Shown here one piece after another: positions 33,544 to 42,582 of a stretch of 44,467 nt of DNA (position 1 is the first letter of the stretch; every line of letters begins with the position of its first letter). Origin of the DNA: Candidatus Halocynthiibacter alkanivorans (GTDB lineage: Bacteria > Pseudomonadota > Alphaproteobacteria > Rhodobacterales > Rhodobacteraceae); contig NZ_QOLB01000136.1 of NCBI RefSeq assembly GCF_003333265.1, positions 1-44,467 of the forward strand, given 5' to 3'. Under the pieces are notes generated by a model. The model was given only the letters and a program-made list of their open reading frames with translations. It had not been told where the DNA came from and searched no databases. A program made the translations under genes and the position numbers.

Positions 33544-34209
33544 TCAAAAATCCAGATCGGCGTAATGGGCCGGCTGCGGGAAACCCGGAATGTTATCGGC
33601 CAGCAACGAGCGGAACGCCGGGCGCGATTTGATCTTGGCGTACCAGTCTTTGACACTGGCGTGCCGGTTCCAGTCCACGTCCGAAATATAGTCCAGCGCC
33701 GAGAGATGCGCCGCAGCGGCAAAATCCGCCAGCGTCATGCTGTCGCCCGCCAGCCAGCGGCGCTGATCCAGCAACCATCCCATATAATCGAGGTGAAACT
33801 TGATCGCCCGCGCCCCGGCTTTTACATTTCCGGAATCGGGATACCCGGCGCCGCTCAGCTTTTTGTTCACCCGCTCATACAGCAGTTTTGAGGTCACCTC
33901 ATGGTGGAATTTGTCGTCAAACCAGCTGACCAGGCGGCGCACCTCAAACCGGCCCTCCGCATCGCGCGGCATCAGCGCCGGTTCCGGGTGTTTTTCCTCG
34001 ATAAATTCGCAGATCGCGGCGCTTTCGCTGAGCACCATGCCGTCCATGCGCAGCACCGGTACTTTGCCAGCCGGGTTGCGGTTGAGGAAATCCGGCGTCT
34101 TCTCCCAATAGCGTTCCTCAACCAGCTCAACTTCAAGACGTTTTTCGGCAAGGCTGAGGCGCACTTTCCGGCAGAAGGGAGACAGGGGGATCTGGTACAG
34201 ACGGATCAT
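33544..34209 (-). CDS. Glutathione S-transferase family protein
   Basis: The 221-residue protein has an N-terminal thioredoxin-like GST domain with LYQIPLSPFCRKVRLSLAEK (S10, C13), NPAGKVPVLRMDG with the cis-proline, and the glutathione-binding LSESAAICEFIEE, then an all-helical C-terminal domain with LAGDSMTLADFAAAAHLS, the N-capping box of GSTs. It is intact, unlike the GST at 7958-8671, which has an expanded loop before the same ES motif. Cosubstrate unknown. The ribosome site is weak. It lies between mtgA and queG, all on the minus strand, so these may form one long transcript. Confidence 0.92.
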   Translation of the reverse strand: MIRLYQIPLSPFCRKVRLSLAEKRLEVELVEERYWEKTPDFLNRNPAGKVPVLRMDGMVLSESAAICEFIEEKHPEPALMPRDAEGRFEVRRLVSWFDDKFHHEVTSKLLYERVNKKLSGAGYPDSGNVKAGARAIKFHLDYMGWLLDQRRWLAGDSMTLADFAAAAHLSALDYISDVDWNRHASVKDWYAKIKSRPAFRSLLADNIPGFPQPAHYADLDF

Positions 34210-34275
34210 GGTTCGCTCTTTATGTTTTGGTAAGATGTCGCAGCCCTTCTCTATTGCGCCGAAAGGCCGGGCAAT

Positions 34276-35067
34276 TCAATCCTCCAGACAGGCGGCCCGG
34301 CCATCTGCTCGGATTGTCGCCGCCCCGTCGGCAATCAAGACCGCACGTCTGGCCATGCCGGCGCTGGTCGCGGAGGCCGACCAGCCTTTAGGATTGGGCA
34401 GCACCGCCGCCAGCCGCGCAGCCTGGTCGGCGCTCAGATCCTGGGGCCCGACGCGGAAATAACGCCAGGCGGCGGCATCAACCCCAAACACGCCTTCGTC
34501 AAATTCGGCCACGTTCAGATAGAGCTCCAGAATGCGCCGTTTGCTCCAGACCAGCTCCACCACCGGCGTCAGCAGCGATTCAAGCGCCTTGCGTGGCCAG
34601 GACCGGCCCTGCCACAGGAACAAGTTTTTCACCACTTGCTGGGAAATGGTCGAGGCGCCGCGGTTGCTGCCGGCGTCAATCGCCGCCCGGATCGCGCCCA
34701 TGTCAAAGCCCCAGTGCTCGCAGAAATTGGCATCTTCCGCCGCCACCACGGAGAGCAGCATTTCTGGTGCGATCTCCTCCAGCGGTGCCCATTCGCGCTC
34801 CACCCCGCCCAGACGGCGCGATTCGGAAAAAATGTAAGGCGTCAGCGGCGGGTTCACCACCGCATAAAGCAGGATCACCAGCAGCAGCAGCGCGGCAAAC
34901 CCGCCGCCGATCAACAACGCCCAACGCCGCAATAAAAGCGGGGCATGGCGCAACCGTGCCGTGAGGCCAGGTGCCGCCGCGCCGGTCTTGCGTTTGCGCG
35001 CCTTGCCGGTCGCCGTTTTCGCGGTGGTTTTAGCCTTGGTACTGCGTGGTTTTTTTGCTTTTGACAT
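34276..35067 (-). CDS. mtgA: Monofunctional peptidoglycan transglycosylase
   Basis: MtgA polymerises lipid II into glycan strands at the outer face of the inner membrane. The 263-residue protein has a Lys/Ala-rich cytoplasmic N-terminus (residues 1-40), one membrane helix (about 49-71), and a GT51 domain with the catalytic glutamate E111 in VVAAEDANFCEHWGFD, RGASTISQQVVKNLFLW, RSWPRKALE and KRRILELYLNVAEFDEGVFGV. There is no transpeptidase domain, so it is the monofunctional type. The lysine-rich tail is longer than in E. coli MtgA. The ribosome site is poor, so the start is less certain than the family. Confidence 0.95.
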   Translation of the reverse strand: MSKAKKPRSTKAKTTAKTATGKARKRKTGAAAPGLTARLRHAPLLLRRWALLIGGGFAALLLLVILLYAVVNPPLTPYIFSESRRLGGVEREWAPLEEIAPEMLLSVVAAEDANFCEHWGFDMGAIRAAIDAGSNRGASTISQQVVKNLFLWQGRSWPRKALESLLTPVVELVWSKRRILELYLNVAEFDEGVFGVDAAAWRYFRVGPQDLSADQAARLAAVLPNPKGWSASATSAGMARRAVLIADGAATIRADGRAACLED

Positions 35068-35108
35068 AGGTCCGGTATAGGCAGTGCGGCCGCGGCTGAA
35101 AACCCTTG

Positions 35109-36065
35109 TCAGGCGCCCAGCAGCGCCGCCTCAAAGCGTTTGATCTGCGGACGGACCAGCGGCATACGCCGCAATCCCTCGTTCAGCCCCCCGGCCAGGT
35201 CCGCGACCAGGTCCGGGAACAGCGCCCGGATTTCTGCCGCCGCCGCCCGGTCTGCACGCGCGTCTGCCTCGGCAGGATAAAAACTTTCCGAGTCGATACC
35301 GGCGGCGGTGACGATCTCATGGCGTTGAAACAACAGGTGAATATAGTCTACCTGGCCGCCAGGCCGCAGCCGGATTGTCTGGTCATTCAGCAGGTGCAGC
35401 GCCGGCACCAGCACCTCGTCTTCACCGTAATATAACTGCGCCCGCCAGCCGGTGATCAACATGCGGTGCTGTTGCGACACCAGCAGCGCCACCTCATTGC
35501 CCAGCGCGCCAGCCGCGAAAAGTACCGGCGCAAATACGCCACTGGCCGCCACGCTCTGACGGCTGATCTGCAACAGGGGCTGGGCACCGTGGTCACGCGT
35601 CATCACCAGATCGCCGGGCTGCAGCGCCTCAATCAGGCGCTGCCCGCCCGGCACATCAATCCAGGTGCCCGGGGTAAAACAGGCCGGGCCAAATTCGCCG
35701 ACGTTGATTTTGGTGGATTTGGTGACAAAACTCGCGCTGACGAATGTGGCGGTCTGCAGCACCGTGCCGTCCGTCGGAGTGAACAGCGCCGCCTGGCCGT
35801 CGATATAGAATGTCACCCCGGTGATGGTGACATCGCCAACGCCGGCAATATTGACGGTGATGGTGTCATCGACCCAGACTTTGCTGACGCTGCCACCATT
35901 GACCAGGTCCCCGGCGTTGGCGCGGGTGTTGATCACGCCGTCTTCGTTGCTGTCGGTTATTTCTGTCTTAAACACGCTCAGCACTGTGCCCGCGTCCGGC
36001 GGGTCGCCGGGATCGATCACAAAGAACTGGTCTGTATACTCAATCGCCACCGCATCCGTCCTCAT
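35109..36065 (-). CDS. Hint (hedgehog/intein) domain protein
   Basis: The 318-residue protein has an N-terminal beta-rich region (about 1-125: FFVIDPGDPPDAGTVLSVF, acidic ITDSNEDGVINTRAN, DTITVNIAGVGDVTITGVTFYIDG) followed by a Hint_2-type domain. Self-processing landmarks are present: C128 in CFTPGTWIDVPGG, T155-H158 in TRDHGAQPLL, and H199 in QQHRML. No C-terminal Asn for intein ligation is visible, so cleavage would be hedgehog-like if it occurs. Such short proteins are numerous in roseobacters and their roles are unsettled. I chose ATG 36065 because the earlier frame crosses a CtrA-type box and a terminator; there is no strong ribosome site. No secretion signal is evident. Confidence 0.85.
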   Translation of the reverse strand: MRTDAVAIEYTDQFFVIDPGDPPDAGTVLSVFKTEITDSNEDGVINTRANAGDLVNGGSVSKVWVDDTITVNIAGVGDVTITGVTFYIDGQAALFTPTDGTVLQTATFVSASFVTKSTKINVGEFGPACFTPGTWIDVPGGQRLIEALQPGDLVMTRDHGAQPLLQISRQSVAASGVFAPVLFAAGALGNEVALLVSQQHRMLITGWRAQLYYGEDEVLVPALHLLNDQTIRLRPGGQVDYIHLLFQRHEIVTAAGIDSESFYPAEADARADRAAAAEIRALFPDLVADLAGGLNEGLRRMPLVRPQIKRFEAALLGA

Positions 36066-36088
36066 TGGCCCGGATTGCAAACTAGCCG

Positions 36089-36103
36089 TTAACCTGGTGT
36101 TAA
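36089..36103. promoter_or_regulatory. CtrA-type box upstream of the Hint gene
   Basis: A perfect TTAA-N7-TTAA (TTAACCTGGTGTTAA) lies 24-38 bases before the chosen Hint start. This is the full CtrA site of alphaproteobacteria. In a GC-rich window of this size fewer than one such site is expected by chance. Regulation by CtrA is inferred. Confidence 0.55.
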
Positions 36104-36125
36104 CTTTAACCACTTTGCGGCAAAA

Positions 36126-36157
36126 CAAAGGCCCGGATCCGGGGATCCAGGCCTTTG
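36126..36157 (-). terminator. Terminator of gltB
   Basis: Outer arms CAAAGGCC and GGCCTTTG and inner arms GGATC / GATCC separated by one mismatch form a long stem with CGGG loop. On the minus strand it ends in TTTGTTTTG, 38 bases after gltB. Confidence 0.8.
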
Positions 36158-36195
36158 CATTTGTTCAGCTAATTCCGCTTATGCGGCGGCGGCGA

Positions 36196-39100
36196 TTATT
36201 CCGCCGGAACTGCGACCACCTCTTCCGTCAGAGGCGCCGGCAGGTGTTTCAGCATCTCAATCGGGCAGATCTGCACGAAATTCGCTTTTTCGCTGTCCCA
36301 GTATTGCAGGATCTCTGCCGCTTTGACCGATCCGGTTTCCGCCTGGTGACGTTCAATCAGCCCCTTCAGCTGCGCCTGCCAATGCGCCACTTCCACCGCG
36401 CCGGTGACCAGGGTCTCGCCGTTGATATTGTCCGCGGCCACACCTTCGGGATCGTAAAGATAGGCCATGCCGCCGGTCATACCCGCACCAAAGTTGGCGC
36501 CAATAGAGCCAAGGATCACCGCCACACCACCGGTCATATATTCACAACCGTTGGAGCCACAGCCCTCAATCACCGTATGGGCGCCCGAATTGCGCACCGC
36601 AAAACGTTCACCGGCACGGCCGGCCGCAAACAGATAGCCTGCAGTGGCGCCATACAGCACCGTATTGCCGATGATGGTATTTTTGGCCGCCACCAGCGGA
36701 CTGTGCATTGGCGGACGCAGCACAATGGTGGCACCGGACAGGCCTTTGCCCACATAGTCATTGGCGTCGCCGGACACGTCCAGCTTCAGACCATGCACCC
36801 CGAACGCCCCCATCGACTGGCCGGCAGAGCCGGTCAGTTTCACCGTCAGATGATCGTCCTGCAATTTGTTGTTCATGCCGAACTTGCGCACGATGTGACT
36901 TGAGGTCCGCGTGCCAATGGTGCGCAACGTGTTCTGCACCGCATAGGACAGCTGCATTTTCTCGCCATCTTCAAGGAAACGCGCCGCGTCTTTGACGATC
37001 TGCGCATCCAGCGTATCGGGCACTGCATTGCGCGGCTTGGAGCGGTCGTAAACGATCTTTTCCGCACCATCGACGGTGATCAGCAGCGGGTTCAGGTCGA
37101 GATCATCCAGATGTGCAGAACCCCGGCTGACCTGGGTCAGCAGATCGGCCCGGCCAATGATGTCATCCATCGAACGCGCACCGATGCTGGCGAGGATTTC
37201 GCGCACTTCCTGAGCATAGAAGGTGATCAGGTTGACCACTTTATCCGCCGAGCCGGTGAACTTGCCGCGCAGCGCTTCGTCCTGAGTACAGACCCCGACC
37301 GGACAGGTGTTGGATTGGCACTGACGCACCATGATACAACCCATCGCGATCAGCGCCGCAGTGCCGATGCCGTATTCTTCGGCCCCCATCATCGCCGCCA
37401 TCACAATGTCACGCCCGGTGCGAAGACCACCGTCGGTGCGCAGAGTGATGCGCTCGCGCAGGTTGTTCATCGCCAGAACTTGATGCGCCTCGGTCAGGCC
37501 CATCTCCCATGGCAGGCCGGCGTATTTGATCGAGGTTGCCGGGCTGGCGCCAGTGCCACCATTGTGACCCGAGATCAGGATCACATCGGCATCCGCCTTG
37601 GCCACACCGGCCGCAATAGTGCCCACACCCGACGCTGCCACCAGTTTCACGGTGACTTTACAGCGCGGGTTGATCTGTTTCAGGTCGTAGATCAGCTGCG
37701 CCAGATCTTCGATCGAATAGATGTCGTGGTGTGGCGGCGGTGAAATCAGCGTCACGCCTTTGGTCGAATGACGCAGACGCGCAATCAGGTCGGTGACTTT
37801 CATCCCCGGCAGCTGCCCACCTTCCCCGGGCTTGGCGCCCTGGGCCACTTTAATTTCCAGCTCTTCACACTGGTTAAGATATTCGGCGGTGACACCGAAC
37901 CGGCCTGACGCCACCTGTTTAATCTTGGCGGACGGGTTGTCGCCATTGGCTTCAGGATGGAAATGCGCCGGATCTTCGCCGCCTTCGCCCGAATCCGATT
38001 TGGCGCCGATCCGGTTCATCGCCACGTTCAGCGTTTTATGCGCCTCCGGGCTCAGCGCGCCGAGTGACATGCCGGGGGTGACAAAGCGTTTGCGGATCGA
38101 GGTGATGCTTTCCACCTCTTCAATCGGCACTGATTTGTTCAGCGGTTTGATATCCAGAAGATCGCGCAGATGGATCGGCGGGTTGGACCGCATGCGGGCG
38201 GAATACTGTTTCCACATCTCATAGGAGGCACGGTCACAGGCCGATTGCAGCATATGCATCGACTGCGCTTCCCAGGCATGGGATTCGCCCGATTTGCGCG
38301 ATTTGTAGAAACCACCGATCGGCAGCACCCGGTCCTGACCCAGCCAGCCGCGCCCGTGCACCGCTTCCAGTTTGATCTGAATGCCACTGACACCAATGCC
38401 GGAGATGCGCGAATGCATGCCGGGGAAGAATTCCGCAACCATGGCACGCGACAGGCCCACGGCTTCAAAGTTCAGACCGCCACGATAGGAGGAAATCACC
38501 GAAATCCCCATTTTGCCCATGATTTTCAGCAGACCAGCGTCAATCGCGGCGCGATAGCGCGCCACGGCTTCGGTCAGCGTACAATCCAGCAGGCCGCGTT
38601 CAATCCGGTCAGCAAGCGAATCTTCGGCCAGATAGGCGTTCACAATGGTGGCACCGCAGCCGATCAGCACCGCGAAATAATGTGGGTCCAAACATTCCGC
38701 CGAACGTACACCGAGCGAGCAGAATGTGCGCAGCCCGTTGCGGGTCAGCCAGGAATGCACCGCGCTGGTCGCCAAAATCATCGGCATCGCAACTTTGGAT
38801 TCACTCTGATTCTGATCGCTCAGAATGATGTGGCCAGCGCCGGAACGTACCGCGTCTTCCGCTTCGGCCCGGACCCGCGTCAGTGCGTCCTGCAGCGCTG
38901 CCTCGCCTGCGCCTGCCGGGAAGGTACAGTCGATCTGCACCATCGGTGCGTTGAACTGTTTCACCAGCGCGTCAAACTGCGTATTGCCGACAAACGGGCT
39001 GCTCAGCACCAGAATCTCGGTCTGGCTGCTGTCTTCATCCAGCACGTTCTTCAGATTGCCAAAGCGTGTCCTCAGCGACATCACCCGGTATTCGCGCAGC

Positions 39101-40734
39101 GCATCAATCGGCGGGTTGGTCACCTGGCTGAAGTTCTGACGGAAGAAGTGGCTGAGTGGACGGTATTTTTCCGACAGCACCGCGGAGGGGGTGTCGTCGC
39201 CCATGGAGGCCAGGACCTCTTTGCCATCCTCGGCCATCGGCGCCAGGATCTGCTCCAGCTCTTCAATGGAATAACCAGCGGCAATCTGACGTTTTTTCAG
39301 TTCAGCCCCGGCGAAAAGCGGCGCTTCAACAAGACCCGACAGCGAACCATCGAGATCATTGATCTTGCCGACCCATTCATCAAACGGCTGCGACGCGGCC
39401 AGTTTGTCTTTGATTTCGCCGTCGTGATACAGTTTGCCTTCGCGCATATCGACCGCCAGCATCTGCCCCGGGCCCAGCGCGCCTTTTTCCACCACAGTGG
39501 CTTCATCGGTCGGCACCATGCCCACCTCAGAGCCGGCAATGACCAGACCGTCACTGGTGATGACATAGCGCATCGGACGCAGGCCGCTGCGATCAAGCCC
39601 GGCGCAAACCCAGCGCCCGTCGGTCATCGCCAGTGCAGCGGGACCATCCCAGGGCTCCATCACCGAGTTGCAATAGGCGTACATGTCCAGCCAGGGCTGC
39701 GGCAGTTTGGTCGCGGTCTGCGACCAGGCTTCCGGCACCATCATAATTTTTGCCATCGGCGCCGAACGGCCGGCACGCACCAGAACTTCAAACACACTGT
39801 CGAGTGCCGCCGAATCAGACGCCCCGCCGGCCACGATCGGTTTGATATCGTCAGCCAGATCGCCAAAGGCCGATGACGCCATGCGGATCTCGTGGCTTTT
39901 CATCCAGTTCAGGTTGCCTTTGAGCGTGTTGATCTCACCGTTGTGGGCCAGCATGCGGAACGGCTGTGCCAGCCACCACTGCGGGAAGGTATTGGTGGAA
40001 TAACGCTGGTGATAGATCGCGAAAGCCGATTCAAAGCGCTCATCCATCAGATCCGGATAAAATTCGGCCACCTGCTCCGCCAGCATCATGCCTTTGTAGA
40101 TGATGGAACGACAGGACAGCGACGCCAGATACAGCCCGTTGATTGCAGCGGCGATGGCGGCTTTTTCAATGCGACGGCGGATCACATAAAGCTCGCGCTC
40201 AAAGGTGTCCTCGTCCACCCCTTTGGAATTGGAGATCAGGATCTGCTCTATTTCCGGCCGGGTGGCGTTGGCTTTTTCGCCGAGACAATCAATTTTCACC
40301 GGTACATGGCGCCAGCCATAGATGTAATAGCCCATGCGCAAAACTTCGGTTTCCACGATGGTCCGGCAGGTCTCCTGGGCACCAAAATCGGTACGGGGCA
40401 GGAACACCTGACCGACGGCGATCAGCTCATCTTTGCGCGGAGTGTGGCCGGTGCGCTCAACCTGGTCGTAAAAGAACTTTACCGGGATCTGCACATGGAT
40501 GCCGGCGCCGTCGCCGGTCTTGCCATCTGCATCCACCGCACCGCGGTGCCAGATCGCTTTCAACGCATCGATACCGTTTTGCACCACTTTGCGGCTTTTT
40601 TTGCCGTCCACCGACACCACAAGCCCGACACCACAGGAAGAATGTTCGTCATCTTCCTTGTACAGGCTGTTTTTGGACATCCACTCGCGACGGGCTTCTT
40701 GTTTGGCAGCCCAGCTGGCATCAAATTTTGTCAT
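36196..40734 (-). CDS. gltB: Glutamate synthase (NADPH) large subunit
   Basis: GltB transfers the amide of glutamine to 2-oxoglutarate, making two glutamates, with electrons delivered by GltD. The 1512-residue protein has a short propeptide, then the N-terminal nucleophile C34 (HSSCGVGLV) of the class II glutaminase domain, a central domain, the FMN-binding synthase domain (SGHNGGTGASPATSIKYAGLPWE), the 3Fe-4S motif CIMVRQCQSNTC (C-x5-C-x4-C) and a C-terminal beta-helix rich in glycine. I chose the second of two adjacent ATGs (40734), about six bases after GGAG; the long upstream frame is not coding. It follows gltD on the minus strand across a 196-base spacer with twin palindromes. Confidence 0.98.
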   Translation of the reverse strand: MTKFDASWAAKQEARREWMSKNSLYKEDDEHSSCGVGLVVSVDGKKSRKVVQNGIDALKAIWHRGAVDADGKTGDGAGIHVQIPVKFFYDQVERTGHTPRKDELIAVGQVFLPRTDFGAQETCRTIVETEVLRMGYYIYGWRHVPVKIDCLGEKANATRPEIEQILISNSKGVDEDTFERELYVIRRRIEKAAIAAAINGLYLASLSCRSIIYKGMMLAEQVAEFYPDLMDERFESAFAIYHQRYSTNTFPQWWLAQPFRMLAHNGEINTLKGNLNWMKSHEIRMASSAFGDLADDIKPIVAGGASDSAALDSVFEVLVRAGRSAPMAKIMMVPEAWSQTATKLPQPWLDMYAYCNSVMEPWDGPAALAMTDGRWVCAGLDRSGLRPMRYVITSDGLVIAGSEVGMVPTDEATVVEKGALGPGQMLAVDMREGKLYHDGEIKDKLAASQPFDEWVGKINDLDGSLSGLVEAPLFAGAELKKRQIAAGYSIEELEQILAPMAEDGKEVLASMGDDTPSAVLSEKYRPLSHFFRQNFSQVTNPPIDALREYRVMSLRTRFGNLKNVLDEDSSQTEILVLSSPFVGNTQFDALVKQFNAPMVQIDCTFPAGAGEAALQDALTRVRAEAEDAVRSGAGHIILSDQNQSESKVAMPMILATSAVHSWLTRNGLRTFCSLGVRSAECLDPHYFAVLIGCGATIVNAYLAEDSLADRIERGLLDCTLTEAVARYRAAIDAGLLKIMGKMGISVISSYRGGLNFEAVGLSRAMVAEFFPGMHSRISGIGVSGIQIKLEAVHGRGWLGQDRVLPIGGFYKSRKSGESHAWEAQSMHMLQSACDRASYEMWKQYSARMRSNPPIHLRDLLDIKPLNKSVPIEEVESITSIRKRFVTPGMSLGALSPEAHKTLNVAMNRIGAKSDSGEGGEDPAHFHPEANGDNPSAKIKQVASGRFGVTAEYLNQCEELEIKVAQGAKPGEGGQLPGMKVTDLIARLRHSTKGVTLISPPPHHDIYSIEDLAQLIYDLKQINPRCKVTVKLVAASGVGTIAAGVAKADADVILISGHNGGTGASPATSIKYAGLPWEMGLTEAHQVLAMNNLRERITLRTDGGLRTGRDIVMAAMMGAEEYGIGTAALIAMGCIMVRQCQSNTCPVGVCTQDEALRGKFTGSADKVVNLITFYAQEVREILASIGARSMDDIIGRADLLTQVSRGSAHLDDLDLNPLLITVDGAEKIVYDRSKPRNAVPDTLDAQIVKDAARFLEDGEKMQLSYAVQNTLRTIGTRTSSHIVRKFGMNNKLQDDHLTVKLTGSAGQSMGAFGVHGLKLDVSGDANDYVGKGLSGATIVLRPPMHSPLVAAKNTIIGNTVLYGATAGYLFAAGRAGERFAVRNSGAHTVIEGCGSNGCEYMTGGVAVILGSIGANFGAGMTGGMAYLYDPEGVAADNINGETLVTGAVEVAHWQAQLKGLIERHQAETGSVKAAEILQYWDSEKANFVQICPIEMLKHLPAPLTEEVVAVPAE

Positions 40735-40871
40735 CATTCTCTCCGCATTGCGGGGGGCATGGCCGCCCCGGTCTGGAATTTGCGCGAAACGTGCCGCGCC
40801 TTCTGATTTGCGTAAAGGGTCAGTCGTGCTGCCCTTTGTCGTATTTTCCCGCCGGCGGAACATTGTATGGG

Positions 40872-40911
40872 TTTGTACAAAACGTGCGCTGTTATGTGCA
40901 ATTTGTACAAA
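40872..40911. promoter_or_regulatory. Twin palindromic operator between gltD and gltB
   Basis: TTTGTACAAA, a perfect 10-base palindrome, occurs at 40872-40881 and 40902-40911, 30 bases centre to centre. The flanks make a larger inverted repeat: GGG before the first and CCC after the second. It lies 138-177 bases before gltB and 20 bases after gltD. A TACAAT at 40863-40868 (minus strand) could be the -10 of a gltB promoter without a good -35, as in activator-dependent promoters. The regulator is unknown. Confidence 0.6.
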
Positions 40912-40930
40912 CCCCCGCCGGGTTAAGCCT

Positions 40931-42364
40931 TTATTCAGCCGCCAGCGCTGCCGCTCCGGCCATGTATTCGATCATCGCATCCGCCGCTTCGCGCCCGTCA
41001 CGGATCGCCCAGACCACAAGGCTGGCACCGCGCTGGATATCGCCGCAGGCATAGACACCTTCCATTTCGGTGGCATGGGTCAGGAAGTCGGCCTTGACCG
41101 TACCCCAGTTGGTGACTTCCAGCTCGGGCTGATCCCATTGCGCCGGCAGGTCTTCGGCTTCAAAACCAAGCGCTTTGATCACCAGATCCGCCTCTTCAAC
41201 GTAATCGGCGCCGGCAATCACTTCCGGGCGCTGACGGCCGGAAACATCTGGAGCGCCGAGGCGCATTTTCTGCACCATCACCCCGGTGACCGGATTGCCG
41301 GCAAAGCCTTTTGGCGAGGAAAGCCACACGAATTCAACACCTTCTTCTTCGGCGTTCTGAGTCTCACGCACGGAGCCCGGCATGTTGGCGCGGTCGCGGC
41401 GATAGAGGCATTTCACCGAGGTTGCGCCCTGGCGGATGGCGGTGCGCACACAGTCCATCGCGGTATCACCGCCGCCGATGACCACAACTTTTTTACCGGC
41501 CGCGTTCAGCTCACCGCTTTCAATCTCGGCAACCGTGTCACCAAAATCCTGCCGGTTGCTGGCGGTCAGATAGTCGATCGCCTTGACCAGACCTTTGGCA
41601 CCGGACCCGGGCCCGCCCAGATCGCGGGACTTATAAACACCGGTCGCCACCAGCACCGAATTATGTTTGTCGCGCAACTGCTGGAACGAGATATCGCTGC
41701 CCACATTGCAGTTCAGTACAAAGTTGACACCGGATTTCTCCAGCTGCTCAATGCGGCGCATCACCACATCTTTTTCCAGTTTAAAGCCCGGAATACCATA
41801 GGTCAGCAAGCCACCAGCGCGGTCACTGCGCTCATAGACGGTGACCTGAAAACCAGCCCGGCGCAGACGATCCGCCGCCGCCAGGCCACCAGGGCCGGAA
41901 CCGATAATACCTACGGATTCAGCACGTTCGCTGAGCGGCTTGATCACCTCGACCCAACCATTTTCCCAGGCCGTGTCGGTGATGTATTTCTCAACAGCGC
42001 CAATGGTCACGGTGCCATGGCCGGATTTCTCGATCACACAATTGCCTTCGCACAGCCGGTCCTGCGGGCAAATGCGGCCACAGATCTCGGGGAAAGCATT
42101 GGTGGCCTGGCTGATCTCATAGGCCTCTTTCAGACGCCCGGTGGCGGTCAGGTTCAGCCAGTCCGGGATATTGTTGTGCAGCGGACAGTGGTTCTGACAA
42201 TACGGCACCCCACACTGGCTGCAGCGGCTGGACTGTTCCGCCGCCTTTTCCGCCGCAAACGCAGCATAGATTTCGTGGAAGTCGGTGCTGCGCTGATCCG
42301 CATCCCGTTTAAGAGGCATATCCCGCTCGACAGATACAAATTTTAGCATAGGCTGCTTCGCCAT
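40931..42364 (-). CDS. gltD: Glutamate synthase (NADPH) small subunit
   Basis: GltD takes electrons from NADPH through FAD and iron-sulfur clusters to GltB. The 477-residue protein has two N-terminal four-cysteine clusters: C48, C51, C56, C60 (CSQCGVPYCQNHC) and C95, C99, C105, C109 (CGRICPQDRLCEGNC). The FAD Rossmann motif VGIIGSGPGGLAAADRL follows near residue 152, the NADPH motif KVVVIGGGDTAMDC near residue 290, and the terminal CGDIQRGASLVVWAIRDGR. GGGAG precedes the ATG. Order gltD-gltB with a spacer is the reverse of E. coli gltBD. It is divergent from uppP. Confidence 0.98.
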   Translation of the reverse strand: MAKQPMLKFVSVERDMPLKRDADQRSTDFHEIYAAFAAEKAAEQSSRCSQCGVPYCQNHCPLHNNIPDWLNLTATGRLKEAYEISQATNAFPEICGRICPQDRLCEGNCVIEKSGHGTVTIGAVEKYITDTAWENGWVEVIKPLSERAESVGIIGSGPGGLAAADRLRRAGFQVTVYERSDRAGGLLTYGIPGFKLEKDVVMRRIEQLEKSGVNFVLNCNVGSDISFQQLRDKHNSVLVATGVYKSRDLGGPGSGAKGLVKAIDYLTASNRQDFGDTVAEIESGELNAAGKKVVVIGGGDTAMDCVRTAIRQGATSVKCLYRRDRANMPGSVRETQNAEEEGVEFVWLSSPKGFAGNPVTGVMVQKMRLGAPDVSGRQRPEVIAGADYVEEADLVIKALGFEAEDLPAQWDQPELEVTNWGTVKADFLTHATEMEGVYACGDIQRGASLVVWAIRDGREAADAMIEYMAGAAALAAE

Positions 42365-42525
42365 GGCTCGACTCCCTGATTTCGCTGTTAGCTTCTTTTA
42401 AAACGATCACGCGCCAGATTAAAAGGCAGTGTAACTGACCTATATGCGTTTTTATTTCACCTGACCAGCCCTCGACACCTGCCTTTTCGCGACTTTAATG
42501 GCAGCAATACTGACTCACTTTAGGC

Positions 42526-42552
42526 TTTTCACTGCATAATCAACACTATAGT
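42526..42552 (+). promoter_or_regulatory. Candidate uppP promoter
   Basis: TATAGT (42547-42552) is a good -10; TTTTCA (42526-42531) is a weak -35 at 15 bases. Transcription would begin near 42559, which argues for the GTG start at 42583. The surrounding 42365-42582 spacer is AT-rich and holds no gene. Confidence 0.35.
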
Positions 42553-42582
42553 TTTCCGATGAATTCCAGAGGAGCCCGCGCA

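Noticed and set aside
36065-36128. Longer Hint protein starting at a TTG at 36128
   Set aside because: The extension would cover a CtrA-type box and part of the gltB terminator, and TTG has no ribosome site.
38170-39876. Long plus-strand frames inside gltB and gltD (also 40499-42346)
   Set aside because: Antisense to a 1512-residue and a 477-residue enzyme with complete motifs.
40735-40863. 43-residue N-terminal extension of gltB
   Set aside because: The conserved propeptide and C34 nucleophile follow the ATG at 40734 with a ribosome site; the extension crosses the promoter-like -10.
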